This document shows, piece by piece, positions 1 through 6,915 of a DNA stretch of 16,268 nt. The position numbers were made by a program, and so were the translations under genes. Under the pieces are notes generated by a model. It was not told where the DNA came from, did no database searches, and worked only from the letters and a program-made list of their open reading frames with translations. Numbering within the stretch: position 1 is the first letter of the stretch; the number at the start of each line of letters is the position of its first letter. Source of the DNA: a bacterium (lineage in GTDB: Bacteria > Patescibacteriota > Minisyncoccia > Minisyncoccales > GWA2-38-27); assembly GCA_029553225.1 (NCBI GenBank), contig JAKPCP010000067.1:1-16268 (forward strand). Reading direction: 5' to 3'.

Positions 1-1
1 A

Positions 2-760
2 TGGAAGGGGGAAGATTTAACATATTATTTGACAATAACAAATAAGGATTTTAATTGTGTGGCTTCTGATTTTAAAGTTGTTTTAGAGGAACAAGGAGAT
101 AATAAATGTTTAACTTATTCTAAAGATAATTCTACGATAAGTGATTTTACAACAAAAATTAGTTCGAGAGAAAGCAAAAATGAAACTGTAATTGTAAATG
201 CTTCTAAATGTAGTAAGGGAATATATACCACAAAAGTAACAGCAACAAATAATTCATCTGGTAAAAATGATGAGGCATTGTTTGATACCATAGTGCCTCC
301 TCCAGGAGAAGAGGAAGAGGAATTAGATGTTGATTTTAATTGCAATCGCTATCAAACGGGATCTTATGCAAATTGTGATACAATAGGAATATTAGGGATA
401 GATAGTACATTATATCTTGAAGATATCACTCCATCAATAAATAATGGTTTAGTTTTAAATGAAAATAATTTTATTGAAGAAAATCTTATTTCTCGAAAAT
501 GGACTTTAATAGATAATGATGGAAAAGAGGTAGCAAACTGTACGCGAGAAAATAATTCTTCTACAAATAATAATAACTATTGTATTATTTCTTCAAGTAA
601 TTCTGAAAGAGCAAAGGTTAAAGTATTATTAGGAAGATTTAAGGTAAAATTAGAAGATACGTATAAAATTGGTGATATTACATACAAAGGATTTAACGAA
701 CATTGGTTTACGGGTTATGTAGGTATAGGAGGCGGTTGGAATGAAAATTCATCATTTTAA
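2..760 (+). CDS. Secreted beta-sandwich protein, C-terminal part (5' partial)
   Basis: The frame is open to the window edge, so this is the C-terminal 252 residues of a longer protein; the first in-frame TTG at 29 is internal, because the residues before it (WKGEDLTYY) continue a typical beta-strand. The first ~90 residues look like an Ig/NEW3-like domain: an opening strand (DLTYYLTITNKDF), paired cysteines, many Thr/Ser/Asn, and a final strand (GIYTTKVTATNNSSG). A Pro/Glu linker (PPPGEEEEE) follows, then a second Cys-containing domain of about 150 residues that I do not recognise. No C-terminal membrane anchor or sortase signal is visible. Surface location is inferred from composition and domain style; the function is unknown. 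It ends just before a strong hairpin terminator and is separate from the ribosomal operon that follows. Confidence 0.75.
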   Translation, partial: WKGEDLTYYLTITNKDFNCVASDFKVVLEEQGDNKCLTYSKDNSTISDFTTKISSRESKNETVIVNASKCSKGIYTTKVTATNNSSGKNDEALFDTIVPPPGEEEEELDVDFNCNRYQTGSYANCDTIGILGIDSTLYLEDITPSINNGLVLNENNFIEENLISRKWTLIDNDGKEVANCTRENNSSTNNNNYCIISSSNSERAKVKVLLGRFKVKLEDTYKIGDITYKGFNEHWFTGYVGIGGGWNENSSF

Positions 761-767
761 AAAAATA

Positions 768-829
768 AACAAAATCAAAATGCCGCGCTATCAAGCGCGG
801 CATTTTGATTAAAAAAGATTGATTTTGTT
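768..829 (+). terminator. Strong GC-core hairpin terminator
   Basis: A 16-bp perfect stem pairs 773-788 with 795-810 around a 6-base loop. The core is GCCGCGC/GCGCGGC with flanking A-rich and T-rich arms (ATTTTGATT at the 3' side). Outside it, 768-778 is also complementary to 819-829, so an alternative longer pairing exists. It separates the secreted-protein gene from the rpmF operon and could work in both directions. Confidence 0.85.
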
Positions 830-850
830 TTTTATTTATGATAATATAAT
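819..850 (+). promoter_or_regulatory. Candidate promoter of the rpmF-nusB-rnc-rpsP operon
   Basis: TTGATT at 819-824 lies 17 bases before TAATAT at 842-847, which is preceded by TGA (extended -10 form). An overlapping TATAAT lies at 845-850. It is the only good sigma70-like match between the terminator and the L32 start at 877. The exact -10 is uncertain. Confidence 0.45.
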
Positions 851-876
851 TCTTATTAGAAAATATTTTTAAAAAT

Positions 877-1164
877 ATGGCTGTTCCAAGGTCAAAACAT
901 ACAAAATCAAGAAGAAATAAAAGGAGAATCCAATCTCATTTAAACTCTCCGTCTTTTGCTCTTTGTTCAAAATGCGGAAGCAAAACGATTCCTCATACTG
1001 TTTGTTTGAATTGCGGATATTATAAAGGAAAGGAAGTAATAAATGTATTAGAAAAATTAACTAAAAAAGAAAGAAAAATAAGAGAAAAAGAAATGGCAAA
1101 AAAAGAGAAAGAGGAAAAAAAAGATAAGCCTTTAACAATGGAAAATTTATCAAAAAATAATTAA
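877..1164 (+). CDS. rpmF: Large ribosomal subunit protein bL32
   Basis: Structural protein of the 50S subunit. The N-terminus (MAVPRSKHTKSRRNKRR) is the classic L32 signature, and a four-cysteine zinc site is intact at C30, C33, C43 and C46, so this is the zinc-binding rather than the zinc-free form. At 95 residues it is longer than the usual 55-65: the extra part, from about residue 58, is a Lys/Glu-rich tail. The ATG has no Shine-Dalgarno site (upstream is TTTTTAAAAAT). It is first in a tight cluster; its stop codon directly touches the nusB ATG, so the two are probably translationally coupled. Confidence 0.95.
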   Translation: MAVPRSKHTKSRRNKRRIQSHLNSPSFALCSKCGSKTIPHTVCLNCGYYKGKEVINVLEKLTKKERKIREKEMAKKEKEEKKDKPLTMENLSKNN

Positions 1165-1668
1165 ATGGCAACAAGGCATTTATCACGTTCAATTGCGATG
1201 CAATCTTTATATGAATGGGATTTTTACGATAAAAAGCCGGATTTAGAAAAAATTGTTGAAAAAAATATTAAAGAATTTGGCTCTGGAATTAAAGAAGATG
1301 TTTTTATTTGGCAGTTAATTAGCGGTGTTGTCTCTCATTTAGAAGATATTGATAAAATTATCCAAAAAGCAGCACCTCAGTGGCCAATTAATCAGATAAC
1401 TATTGTTGATAGAAATATTTTAAGAATAGGGCTTTATGAGCTTTTATACGGAAATAAAACAGAGGTTCCTCCAAAAGTAGCAATAAATGAAGCGATTGAA
1501 CTGGCAAAAACATTTGGAGGAGAAAGCTCTGGAAGATTTATTAATGGTGTTTTAGGCACTGTTTATAAAGAAATAGAAGAAGCAGAAAAGGAAAAAGAAA
1601 AAAAAGAAATAAATAAAAAAGATAATAAAAAATCAAAAAAAGAAAATAAAAAAGTAAAAAATAAGTAA
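1165..1668 (+). CDS. nusB: Transcription antitermination factor NusB
   Basis: All-helical RNA-binding protein that binds boxA RNA with S10 (NusE) to support rRNA antitermination. Family features visible: the N-terminal RHLSRSIAMQSLYEWDF helix, the central WPINQITIVDRNILRIGLYEL helix and the PPKVAINEAIELAKTFGGESSGRFINGVLG block (about residues 107-135). The core ends near residue 142 and is followed by a ~25-residue almost pure Lys/Glu/Asn tail. The start ATG immediately follows the rpmF stop with no spacer and no Shine-Dalgarno site; rnc follows after 2 bases. The boxA-dependent role is known for the family, not shown here. Confidence 0.95.
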   Translation: MATRHLSRSIAMQSLYEWDFYDKKPDLEKIVEKNIKEFGSGIKEDVFIWQLISGVVSHLEDIDKIIQKAAPQWPINQITIVDRNILRIGLYELLYGNKTEVPPKVAINEAIELAKTFGGESSGRFINGVLGTVYKEIEEAEKEKEKKEINKKDNKKSKKENKKVKNK

Positions 1669-1670
1669 TT

Positions 1671-2363
1671 ATGCGTGATTTTTCTTTGCTTGAAAAAAAA
1701 TTAAATTTAAACTTTTTAAATAAAGATTTACTTGTTCAGGCCTTTGTTCATCGTTCTTTTTTAAATGAAAATCCTGATTTTAAATTATCGAATAATGAGA
1801 GATTGGAATTTTTAGGAGATGCGATTTTAGAGCATATTGTTACAGAATATCTTTTTAAAAATTATCCTGATAAATCAGAAGGAGAATTAACAATTTGGAG
1901 AGCGGCTTTAGTTAACGCAAAAATGCTTTCAAAAATAGCAAACGATTTAGGTTTTAATGATTTTTTATTGCTTTCTCAGGGAGAAGAAAAAGAAGAAGGC
2001 AAGGCAAGAAATTATATTTTAGCAAATACTTTTGAAGCGTTTATTGGCAGTTTATATTTAGATCAGGGTTTTGATGCTTGCAAAAATTTTATAGAGAAAA
2101 ATTTAATAAAAGAGCTTCCAGAAATAATTGAATCAGGATTATATAAAGATGCAAAATCTTTATTTCAAGAAAAATCGCAAGAAATTGTGGGAATTACACC
2201 GAGCTATAAGGTTTTGAAAGAATGGGGCCCTGACCACAACAAAAAATTTATTATCGGAGTGTTTTTAAATGATGAATTGATAGCTGAAGGAGAAGGTTCT
2301 TCAAAACAGGAAGCAGAAGAAGAAGCAGCGCAGAAAGCGTTAGAGATTAAAAATTGGGAATAA
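1671..2363 (+). CDS. rnc: Ribonuclease III
   Basis: Double-strand-specific endoribonuclease for rRNA and mRNA processing. The catalytic domain (about 1-150) contains the signature NERLEFLGDAIL (42-53), with metal-binding E46 and D50, and E122 in ANTFEAFIGSLYLDQG. The double-stranded-RNA-binding domain covers about 158-227 (DAKSLFQEKSQ ... SSKQEAEEEAAQKALE). At 230 residues it is full length. N119 sits where E. coli has Asp114; such a change occurs in other bacterial RNase III proteins and the key Glu is present, so I expect an active enzyme. It starts 2 bases after nusB, without a Shine-Dalgarno site. Confidence 0.96.
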   Translation: MRDFSLLEKKLNLNFLNKDLLVQAFVHRSFLNENPDFKLSNNERLEFLGDAILEHIVTEYLFKNYPDKSEGELTIWRAALVNAKMLSKIANDLGFNDFLLLSQGEEKEEGKARNYILANTFEAFIGSLYLDQGFDACKNFIEKNLIKELPEIIESGLYKDAKSLFQEKSQEIVGITPSYKVLKEWGPDHNKKFIIGVFLNDELIAEGEGSSKQEAEEEAAQKALEIKNWE

Positions 2364-2396
2364 ATTTATTTATAAAATTAATTAATTTATATTATT

Positions 2397-2792
2397 ATGT
2401 TAACAATTCGTTTATTAAGAAAAGGAAAAAAAAATCAACCTTCATTTAGAATTGTTGTTGTTGATAAAAAAAAGTCAGTTAAATCAGGATTATATACCGA
2501 AGATATTGGTTTTTTAAATCCTTTAACAAAAGAAAGAAAAATAAATACAGAAAGAGCAAAATATTGGCTTTCTGTTGGAGCAAAACCTTCTTCCTCTGTT
2601 TATAATTTATTTGTAAATGAAAAAATAATTGAAGGAAAGAAAATTCCGGTTCATAAAAAATCCAAAAAGCAGGAAGAAGTAAAAAAGGAAGAAATAAAAA
2701 CAGAAACTGCGCAAACTGCTGATTTGAAAAACGAAGAGATAAAAACTGAAGAGGTAAAAACTGAAGAAGTAAAAACTGAAGAAGTAAAATAA
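2397..2792 (+). CDS. rpsP: Small ribosomal subunit protein bS16 with repetitive acidic/lysine tail
   Basis: 30S subunit protein. The first ~82 residues are a complete S16 (MLTIRLLRKGKKNQPSFRIVVVD, IGFLNPLTKE, YWLSVGAKPSSSV). The remaining ~49 residues form a Lys/Glu/Thr-rich extension ending in tandem KTEEV units encoded by a 15-bp DNA repeat (about 2736-2789). S16 tails vary between species; this one is probably disordered and could slip in length. The gene closes the rpmF-nusB-rnc-rpsP cluster. The usual downstream partners (rimM, trmD, rplS) are absent. No obvious terminator follows. Confidence 0.95.
   Translation: MLTIRLLRKGKKNQPSFRIVVVDKKKSVKSGLYTEDIGFLNPLTKERKINTERAKYWLSVGAKPSSSVYNLFVNEKIIEGKKIPVHKKSKKQEEVKKEEIKTETAQTADLKNEEIKTEEVKTEEVKTEEVK
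2736..2789 (+). repeat. 15-bp coding tandem repeat in the rpsP tail
   Basis: The unit is roughly GTAAAAACTGAAGAA, about three copies plus a diverged one before (GAGATAAAAACTGAA). It encodes (I/V)KTEE repeats. The length is a multiple of three, so copy-number change keeps the frame. Confidence 0.8.
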
Positions 2793-2821
2793 TTAATATT
2801 TTATAAAATAAATTTAAAATT

Positions 2822-4123
2822 ACGAAAAATAATAAATTTTTTCCAAATTTTTTAATATTTTTGAGTTTTTTTATTAATTTCAGTATTTTTTATCCCTTTA
2901 AAAATATTGTTTTTTCTTATGATAATTTAAATATTCAAAATATTTCTCAAGCAAAAGAAGAAAATTTAAGATTAAAAGTTGTAGATAAAAATTTACTTGA
3001 GCAAAAAATCAAACAAGGAAAAGAATATCTTTTAATGATAATAGATAAAGAAACGGGTGGAGTGCCGAAATATTATTGGCCGGAAAAAGATTTAAAAGAA
3101 GATAAATTAAGAACAACTTACACTTCTACTACTCTTTATTCTCTTTTGAAAATTTATAATAATTTTGACAAAGACGAAAAGATAATCGAGAATATTCCCA
3201 AAATAACTGAATTTATTTTTTCTATGCAGAATAATGATAAAAATAGCAGAGCTTACGGAGGCTTTCATTACTCTTTTGATAAGAAAACAGGACAAAAAGA
3301 TTACAAATTCGTTGCTGGAACTAATTCAAAAACTATTTATACTCTCTTAGATCTTTATAAAATAACTGGCGATAAAAAATACTTAAATTCAGCAGAAAGG
3401 GCAGCAGATTTTCTTTTAACCTTACAAGAAAAAGATGGAAAAATTTCTTCTTATATAATAGACAAAAATAATAAATATTATAAAAATAAAAAATTCTCTT
3501 TTTTATATAACGGGCAAACTCTTTCTGCTCTGTCTCGAGTTTATAAAATAGATAATAAAGAAAAATATTATCTTAGCGCTAAAAAAATAGCCGATAATTT
3601 TATTAAAACAATTCAAGAAAAAGGATGTTATTTGGGAGATGATTATAGAAGCCCTAATCCGATTTCCAGTTCTTGGGTTGTTATGTCTTTAATTGATTTT
3701 TATAAAATTAATCCTGAAAAAAAATATAAAGATATTATTTTTAAATGTTCTGATGAGCTTTTATTAAAACAATATCAAAATAAAAATAATTTACTTTCTT
3801 ATGGAAGTTGGGAGAATTCTTCTTCGACAAGCGGTACTGGTTGGATTGGCGAGGTAATGTCAGAAGTTTATAATTTTTGTAAAAAAGAAAAAGGAAGCGA
3901 TTGCGAAAAATATAAAGACTCGGTTATAAAAGCAAGCAGGTGGATTATTGAAAGGACTTATTCAAAAGAAGATGCCCAAAAATTAAACAATTATAAAATA
4001 ATTGGCGGTATTTTTTGGGACTATAAAGAAGAATATATAAGAACAGATAGCGTTGCGCATGCTTTAAATGGATATGTTAATATTTTTAAAGATTTAAAAG
4101 ACGGAATATTATTGTCTTTATAA
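2822..4123 (+). CDS. Secreted alpha/alpha-toroid (six-hairpin-like) protein
   Basis: I do not recognise the exact family. The body is a series of helical-hairpin repeats with recurrent blocks such as YTLLDLYKITGDKKYLNSAE, LSALSRVYKIDNKEKYYLSA and VVMSLIDFYKINPEKKYKD, typical of alpha/alpha-barrel enzymes (glycoside hydrolase, polysaccharide lyase or epimerase-like folds), and it ends with a conserved-looking RTDSVAHALNGY segment. A catalytic residue cannot be named. The TTG at 2861 would start inside a hydrophobic run. Reading back in frame to the stop at 2804 adds KNNKFFPNFLIFL before it, giving a normal signal peptide: basic n-region, hydrophobic core. The likely start is therefore ACG at 2822 (context AAAATT-ACG, like AAAATT-ATG of serS) or ATT at 2819. 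Export is inferred from this N-terminus. Confidence 0.7.
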   Translation, partial: TKNNKFFPNFLIFLSFFINFSIFYPFKNIVFSYDNLNIQNISQAKEENLRLKVVDKNLLEQKIKQGKEYLLMIIDKETGGVPKYYWPEKDLKEDKLRTTYTSTTLYSLLKIYNNFDKDEKIIENIPKITEFIFSMQNNDKNSRAYGGFHYSFDKKTGQKDYKFVAGTNSKTIYTLLDLYKITGDKKYLNSAERAADFLLTLQEKDGKISSYIIDKNNKYYKNKKFSFLYNGQTLSALSRVYKIDNKEKYYLSAKKIADNFIKTIQEKGCYLGDDYRSPNPISSSWVVMSLIDFYKINPEKKYKDIIFKCSDELLLKQYQNKNNLLSYGSWENSSSTSGTGWIGEVMSEVYNFCKKEKGSDCEKYKDSVIKASRWIIERTYSKEDAQKLNNYKIIGGIFWDYKEEYIRTDSVAHALNGYVNIFKDLKDGILLSL

Positions 4124-4145
4124 TATTTTAAAATTTTCTTAAAGA

Positions 4146-4173
4146 TTGACTTTTTTGTAAAAAGTTTTAAACT
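4146..4173 (+). promoter_or_regulatory. Candidate promoter upstream of the DUF151-like gene
   Basis: TTGACT at 4146-4151 and TAAACT at 4168-4173 are separated by 16 bases. The -35 is a 5/6 match, the -10 only 4/6. It overlaps the inverted repeat at 4155-4191. Confidence 0.4.
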
Positions 4174-4191
4174 AAAAATAGTTTTTTACAA
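4155..4191. repeat. AT-rich inverted repeat over the promoter region
   Basis: TTGTAAAAA (4155-4163) and TTTTTACAA (4183-4191) are perfect inverted arms of 9 bp. An inner AAACT/AGTTT pair adds to the dyad. It lies over the candidate -10 and start point, so it may be an operator. A terminator for the preceding gene is less likely because no T-run follows the right arm. Confidence 0.5.
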
Positions 4192-4226
4192 TCAATTTTA
4201 ACTTTAATTTAAGAAAGGGTTTGATT

Positions 4227-4895
4227 ATGGAAGAACTTATTAGGGTGAATACTTTTTTTGCAAGAACAAAGATAAAAGATAAGGGATTAATGATTATTTT
4301 TGAAAATCCTGAAACAAAAAATTGTTTTTCTTGTTTGTCGCCAGAGCCTATTTCTTGCGCTATTTATTTAGGGCCAAAAAATTTAGTTGCAGGAGTGGAA
4401 GAAATTGAGGATGTGATGCCTTTTAATATTATTTATCCGCCAATAACTTCTTTTTTAACTTTAAGTATTTTGAAAGAATTTAATATTTGTTTAGACAGCG
4501 TGGTTTTATCTTCAAAAAAGGATAAAAACAGAGAAATTATTTTTTCAGAAATTATTTTTCTGAAAGAAAATGGAGAAAAGATGAAATTTTTATGCGGAAA
4601 AGTAGAGGAAGCAATTTTTCTTGTAATGGCTAGCGCTTCTCAGTTTGAATTTTTACCAATTTTTGCAAAACAGGATTTATTGAAAGATCCATTATCTTTC
4701 AAGATAGATTATAAAAGAGATATAGATTTTATACGTGGAAGGAAAGATATTGGGTTTTTTAAAAAAACCATAGAGGTTCTTCTAGAGGACGAATATTCAA
4801 GTTCTTATAACAAAGATGTATTTTTTGACAAAAATAAAAGATTGGACGTTTCTAAAACAGACAATTTAAGCGAAAACCCATTTTCTAAAAATTAA
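4227..4895 (+). CDS. DUF151/bifunctional-nuclease-like protein (divergent)
   Basis: A 222-residue soluble protein with no signal peptide. Residues ~35-155 follow the DUF151 (BFN domain) plan: a strand with conserved Gly (SCAIYLGPKNLVAGVEEI), a helix (TSFLTLSILKEFNICLDSVVL), two strands (IIFSEIIFLKENGEKMKFLC) and a final helix plus strand (EEAIFLVMASASQFEFLPIF). The match is by pattern, not identity, and the usual PSDA motif is replaced by KVEEA, so nuclease activity should not be assumed. Residues ~160-222 are a charged extension. ATG 4227 is preferred over TTG 4221 because AAGAAAGGG at 4211-4219 lies 7 bases upstream: one of the few Shine-Dalgarno-like sites here. It converges on a minus-strand small gene. 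Confidence 0.6.
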   Translation: MEELIRVNTFFARTKIKDKGLMIIFENPETKNCFSCLSPEPISCAIYLGPKNLVAGVEEIEDVMPFNIIYPPITSFLTLSILKEFNICLDSVVLSSKKDKNREIIFSEIIFLKENGEKMKFLCGKVEEAIFLVMASASQFEFLPIFAKQDLLKDPLSFKIDYKRDIDFIRGRKDIGFFKKTIEVLLEDEYSSSYNKDVFFDKNKRLDVSKTDNLSENPFSKN

Positions 4896-4919
4896 TTTTT
4901 ATCTTTTTTAAAAGATAAA

Positions 4920-4943
4920 AAAGGGAGGATTTATCCTCCCTTT
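4920..4943. terminator. Bidirectional terminator between convergent genes
   Basis: A 10-bp perfect stem (AAAGGGAGGA with TCCTCCCTTT) encloses a 4-base loop, followed on the + strand by ATTTTAAATAAATTTTTT and on the minus strand by a T-rich run. A second AT hairpin (TTTATCTTTT/AAAAGATAAA, about 4898-4919) lies just before. It serves the DUF151-like gene and the minus-strand small gene ending at 4985. Confidence 0.85.
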
Positions 4944-4984
4944 ATTTTAAATAAATTTTTTTAAAAACTAAAAATATAGTAAAA

Positions 4985-5086
4985 TTAAATTAAAGGCGCG
5001 ATAGTAAAAATAATCATACTTAAAACAACTAGCGCAATAATAATAATCCAAATTGTTTTTAAAATTGATTTTGTTTTTAATTTCAT
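4985..5086 (-). CDS. 33-residue single-span membrane peptide
   Basis: On the minus strand an ATG (complement of 5084-5086) opens a 33-codon frame ending in TAA. The peptide begins MKLKTKSILKTIW, followed by a hydrophobic run (IIIIALVVLSMIIFTIAPL, about residues 14-32). The basic N-terminus suggests the N-terminus stays in the cytoplasm. Support: the position exactly fills the gap between the bidirectional terminator and the divergent FtsB-like gene, and the codon pattern is normal. Function is unknown; no Shine-Dalgarno site. A second 33-residue membrane peptide gene in the same kind of slot lies at 8902-9003. Confidence 0.55.
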   Translation of the reverse strand: MKLKTKSILKTIWIIIIALVVLSMIIFTIAPLI

Positions 5087-5122
5087 TTTATTTTAAATAA
5101 TTTTTAGATATATTTATAAAAT

Positions 5123-5566
5123 ATGATAACAGAATTTAAAAAAAAAGAAAAGAGAAGCAAAAGAAGCAAATTTTTAAATATATTTTTAGTTTTTTTGTCG
5201 TTAATTATAATATCTTTTTTAGCGATAACAAATATAAAAATAAGCGAAAGAAGAAAAATTCTTATTTCAAAAATTAATGAACTTGAAAAAGAAATTCAAT
5301 TTTTAGAAGAAAAAAATAAAAAATTAGAAGCAGATATATCTAATTTTGAAACATCTTATTATTTAGAAAAAATAGCTCGAGAGCAATTTAATCTTAAAAA
5401 ACCAGAAGAAGAGGTTGTGATTATTTCAAAAAACAATAAAGACCAGAAAAAAGAACAAAACAATGAAGAGAATAATAATGAAAACAATAATGAAAAAGAA
5501 AATAGAAAAATTTTATTAGATATTTTAAATTTATGGAATGAGATTAAAAGCAAATTTCAATTATAA
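5123..5566 (+). CDS. FtsB/DivIC-like septum formation protein
   Basis: Small bitopic division protein. It has a basic cytoplasmic N-terminus (residues 1-16), one membrane span (about 17-37), a coiled coil (about 40-75, SERRKILISKINELEKEIQF) and then the family hallmark YLEKIAREQFNLKKPEEEVVI (about 80-100). Known FtsB/DivIC proteins bridge FtsL and FtsQ/DivIB at the septum. The C-terminal ~45 residues are an Asn/Glu/Lys-rich linker ending in a short helix, longer than most family members. ftsE and ftsX lie downstream in the same run of genes, which fits a division role. FtsL is a possible alternative, but the AREQFNLKKPEEE block favours FtsB/DivIC. tRNA-Gly starts 6 bases after its stop. Confidence 0.85.
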   Translation: MITEFKKKEKRSKRSKFLNIFLVFLSLIIISFLAITNIKISERRKILISKINELEKEIQFLEEKNKKLEADISNFETSYYLEKIAREQFNLKKPEEEVVIISKNNKDQKKEQNNEENNNENNNEKENRKILLDILNLWNEIKSKFQL

Positions 5567-5572
5567 TTTTAT

Positions 5573-5643
5573 GCGGGTATAGTATAGTGGCAGTACGCAA
5601 CCTTCCCAAGGTTGAGGCGTGGGTTCAATTCCCATTACCCGCT
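5573..5643 (+). tRNA. tRNA-Gly, anticodon CCC
   Basis: Cloverleaf: acceptor GCGGGTA/TACCCGC, anticodon arm CAACC-TTCCCAA-GGTTG (anticodon CCC, reads GGG), T-arm GTGGG-TTCAATT-CCCAT, discriminator T as expected for Gly. CCA is not encoded. It starts 6 bases after the FtsB-like gene and is followed after 5 bases by tRNA-Thr. Confidence 0.95.
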
Positions 5644-5648
5644 TATTT

Positions 5649-5720
5649 GCCGGAGTAGCTTAATGGCAAAGCAATCCCTTCGTAAGGGAAAGAGTATCGG
5701 TTCAAATCCGATCTCCGGCT
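5649..5720 (+). tRNA. tRNA-Thr, anticodon CGT
   Basis: Acceptor GCCGGAG/CTCCGGC, D-stem GCTT/AAGC, anticodon arm ATCCC-TTCGTAA-GGGAA (anticodon CGT, reads ACG; one A-A mismatch at the top of the stem), T-arm ATCGG-TTCAAAT-CCGAT. The discriminator is T, which occurs in many bacterial tRNA-Thr. CCA is not encoded. Confidence 0.94.
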
Positions 5721-5787
5721 TTTTAAAAACTTTTATTAAATTTTATTTTATGATAAAATATTTAATAATCTTATAAAATATAAAAAT

Positions 5788-6910
5788 ATGAATGAAAATT
5801 TTGAAAAAATTGAAGAATTAGAAAAAAGACTTTTAAAAATAAAAGACTGTTTTTGATCTTTTAAATAAAGAAAAGGAAATTAAAGAATTAGAAAAAGAAA
5901 TACAGAAAGAAGGTTTTTGGGAAAATAAAAAAGAGGCTGTAAAAAAAACCCAGAAATTAGCAGATTTAAAAAAAGAAGTTGAAATTTATTATTATCTTGA
6001 AAAAGAATTAAAAGATATTAAAGAATTAGCATTTTTAACAGAAAAAGAAAAAGGAGAATCAGGTTTAGAAAAAGAAATTAATGAAAAAATAAAAAAATTG
6101 GAAAAAGAAATAGAAAAGCAAGAAACAAAAATTTTTTTGTCTGGAAAGTATGATAAAAATAATGCTATTTTATCAATTTCTGCTGGTGCCGGAGGAGTTG
6201 ATGCTGAAGATTTTGCGACAATGTTATTAAGAATGTATGAAAGGTATTGTAATAAAAAAGGTTTTAAAACTCAGATTTTACACCAATCATTCGGAGAAGG
6301 TGGAGGCCCAGAAGGAAGAATCGGAACAAAATCAGTTATTTTAGAAGTAAAAGGAGATTATGCTTATGGATTATTAAAAAAAGAATCAGGAGTGCATAGA
6401 TTGGTAAGAATTTCTCCTTTTTCAGCAAAAAATTTAAGACATACATCATTTGTATTAGTAGAAGTTTTGCCTGATATAGAAGATGATTTTAAAAATGAAA
6501 TTGAGATAAAACCAGATGATTTGAAAATAGAAACTTTTAGAGCATCAGGTCCTGGAGGACAATATGTGAATCGTCGAGAGTCGGCTGTAAGAATAACTCA
6601 TTTGCCAACTGGAATTGTTGCAAGTTCTCAAGTAGATAGAATTCAAGGAAAGAATAAAGAAAATGCTTTAAAAATATTATATTCAAAACTTTATCAATTA
6701 AAAGAAAACGAAAAAGACAAAGAGATAAAAAAAATTAAAGGAGATGTAAAAGAAGCAAGCTGGGGAAATCAAATAAGAACTTATGTTTTACATCCTTATA
6801 AATTAGTTAAAGATTTAAGAACAAATGTTGAAACTTCAGACGTGGAAAAAGTTTTAGATGGGGATTTAGATATGTTTATAGAAACAGAAATTAAAAATAT
6901 AAATATTTAA
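5788..6910 (+). CDS. prfB: Peptide chain release factor 2, programmed +1 frameshift
   Basis: Joined frame 5788-5853 and 5855-6910, 373 residues. It releases peptides at UGA and UAA. The first 22 codons end TGT-TTT-TGA; shifting +1 on TTT skips base 5854 and continues GAT CTT TTA, giving the standard RF2 sequence DLLNKEKEIKELE. The RF2 stop-recognition motif SPF is at about 209-211 and the catalytic GGQ at about 256-258 (SGPGGQYVNRR). The frameshift is the known RF2 autoregulation: scarce RF2 slows reading of UGA and promotes the shift. The slip codon is UUU rather than the usual CUU, and no Shine-Dalgarno-like AGGGGG precedes it. A palindromic TATTTTAT/ATAAAATA at 5744-5760 lies in the upstream gap. 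ftsE follows after 5 bases. Confidence 0.95.
5851..5856 (+). promoter_or_regulatory. prfB +1 frameshift site (TTT-TGA)
   Basis: The P-site codon TTT (5851-5853) can re-pair with the TTT one base on (5852-5854), bringing GAT into frame. The stop in the 0 frame is TGA, the RF2-specific codon, as autoregulation needs. Confidence 0.9.
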
Positions 6911-6915
6911 AAAAA

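Noticed and set aside
5744..5760. Palindrome TATTTTAT-G-ATAAAATA before prfB as terminator or operator
   Set aside because: No G+C in the stem, no T-run, and weak promoter elements nearby; likely background in A/T-only spacer.
5854..5856. TGA recoded as an amino acid (Gracilibacteria/SR1 code)
   Set aside because: This TGA is the RF2 frameshift stop, reading through it in frame soon meets TAA, serS ends in TGA, and no long frame here contains an in-frame TGA.
6098..6910. Separate gene starting at ATG 6098 as a truncated release factor
   Set aside because: The coding sequence continues upstream in the same frame to the frameshift site at 5854 and gives the normal RF2 N-terminal domain.
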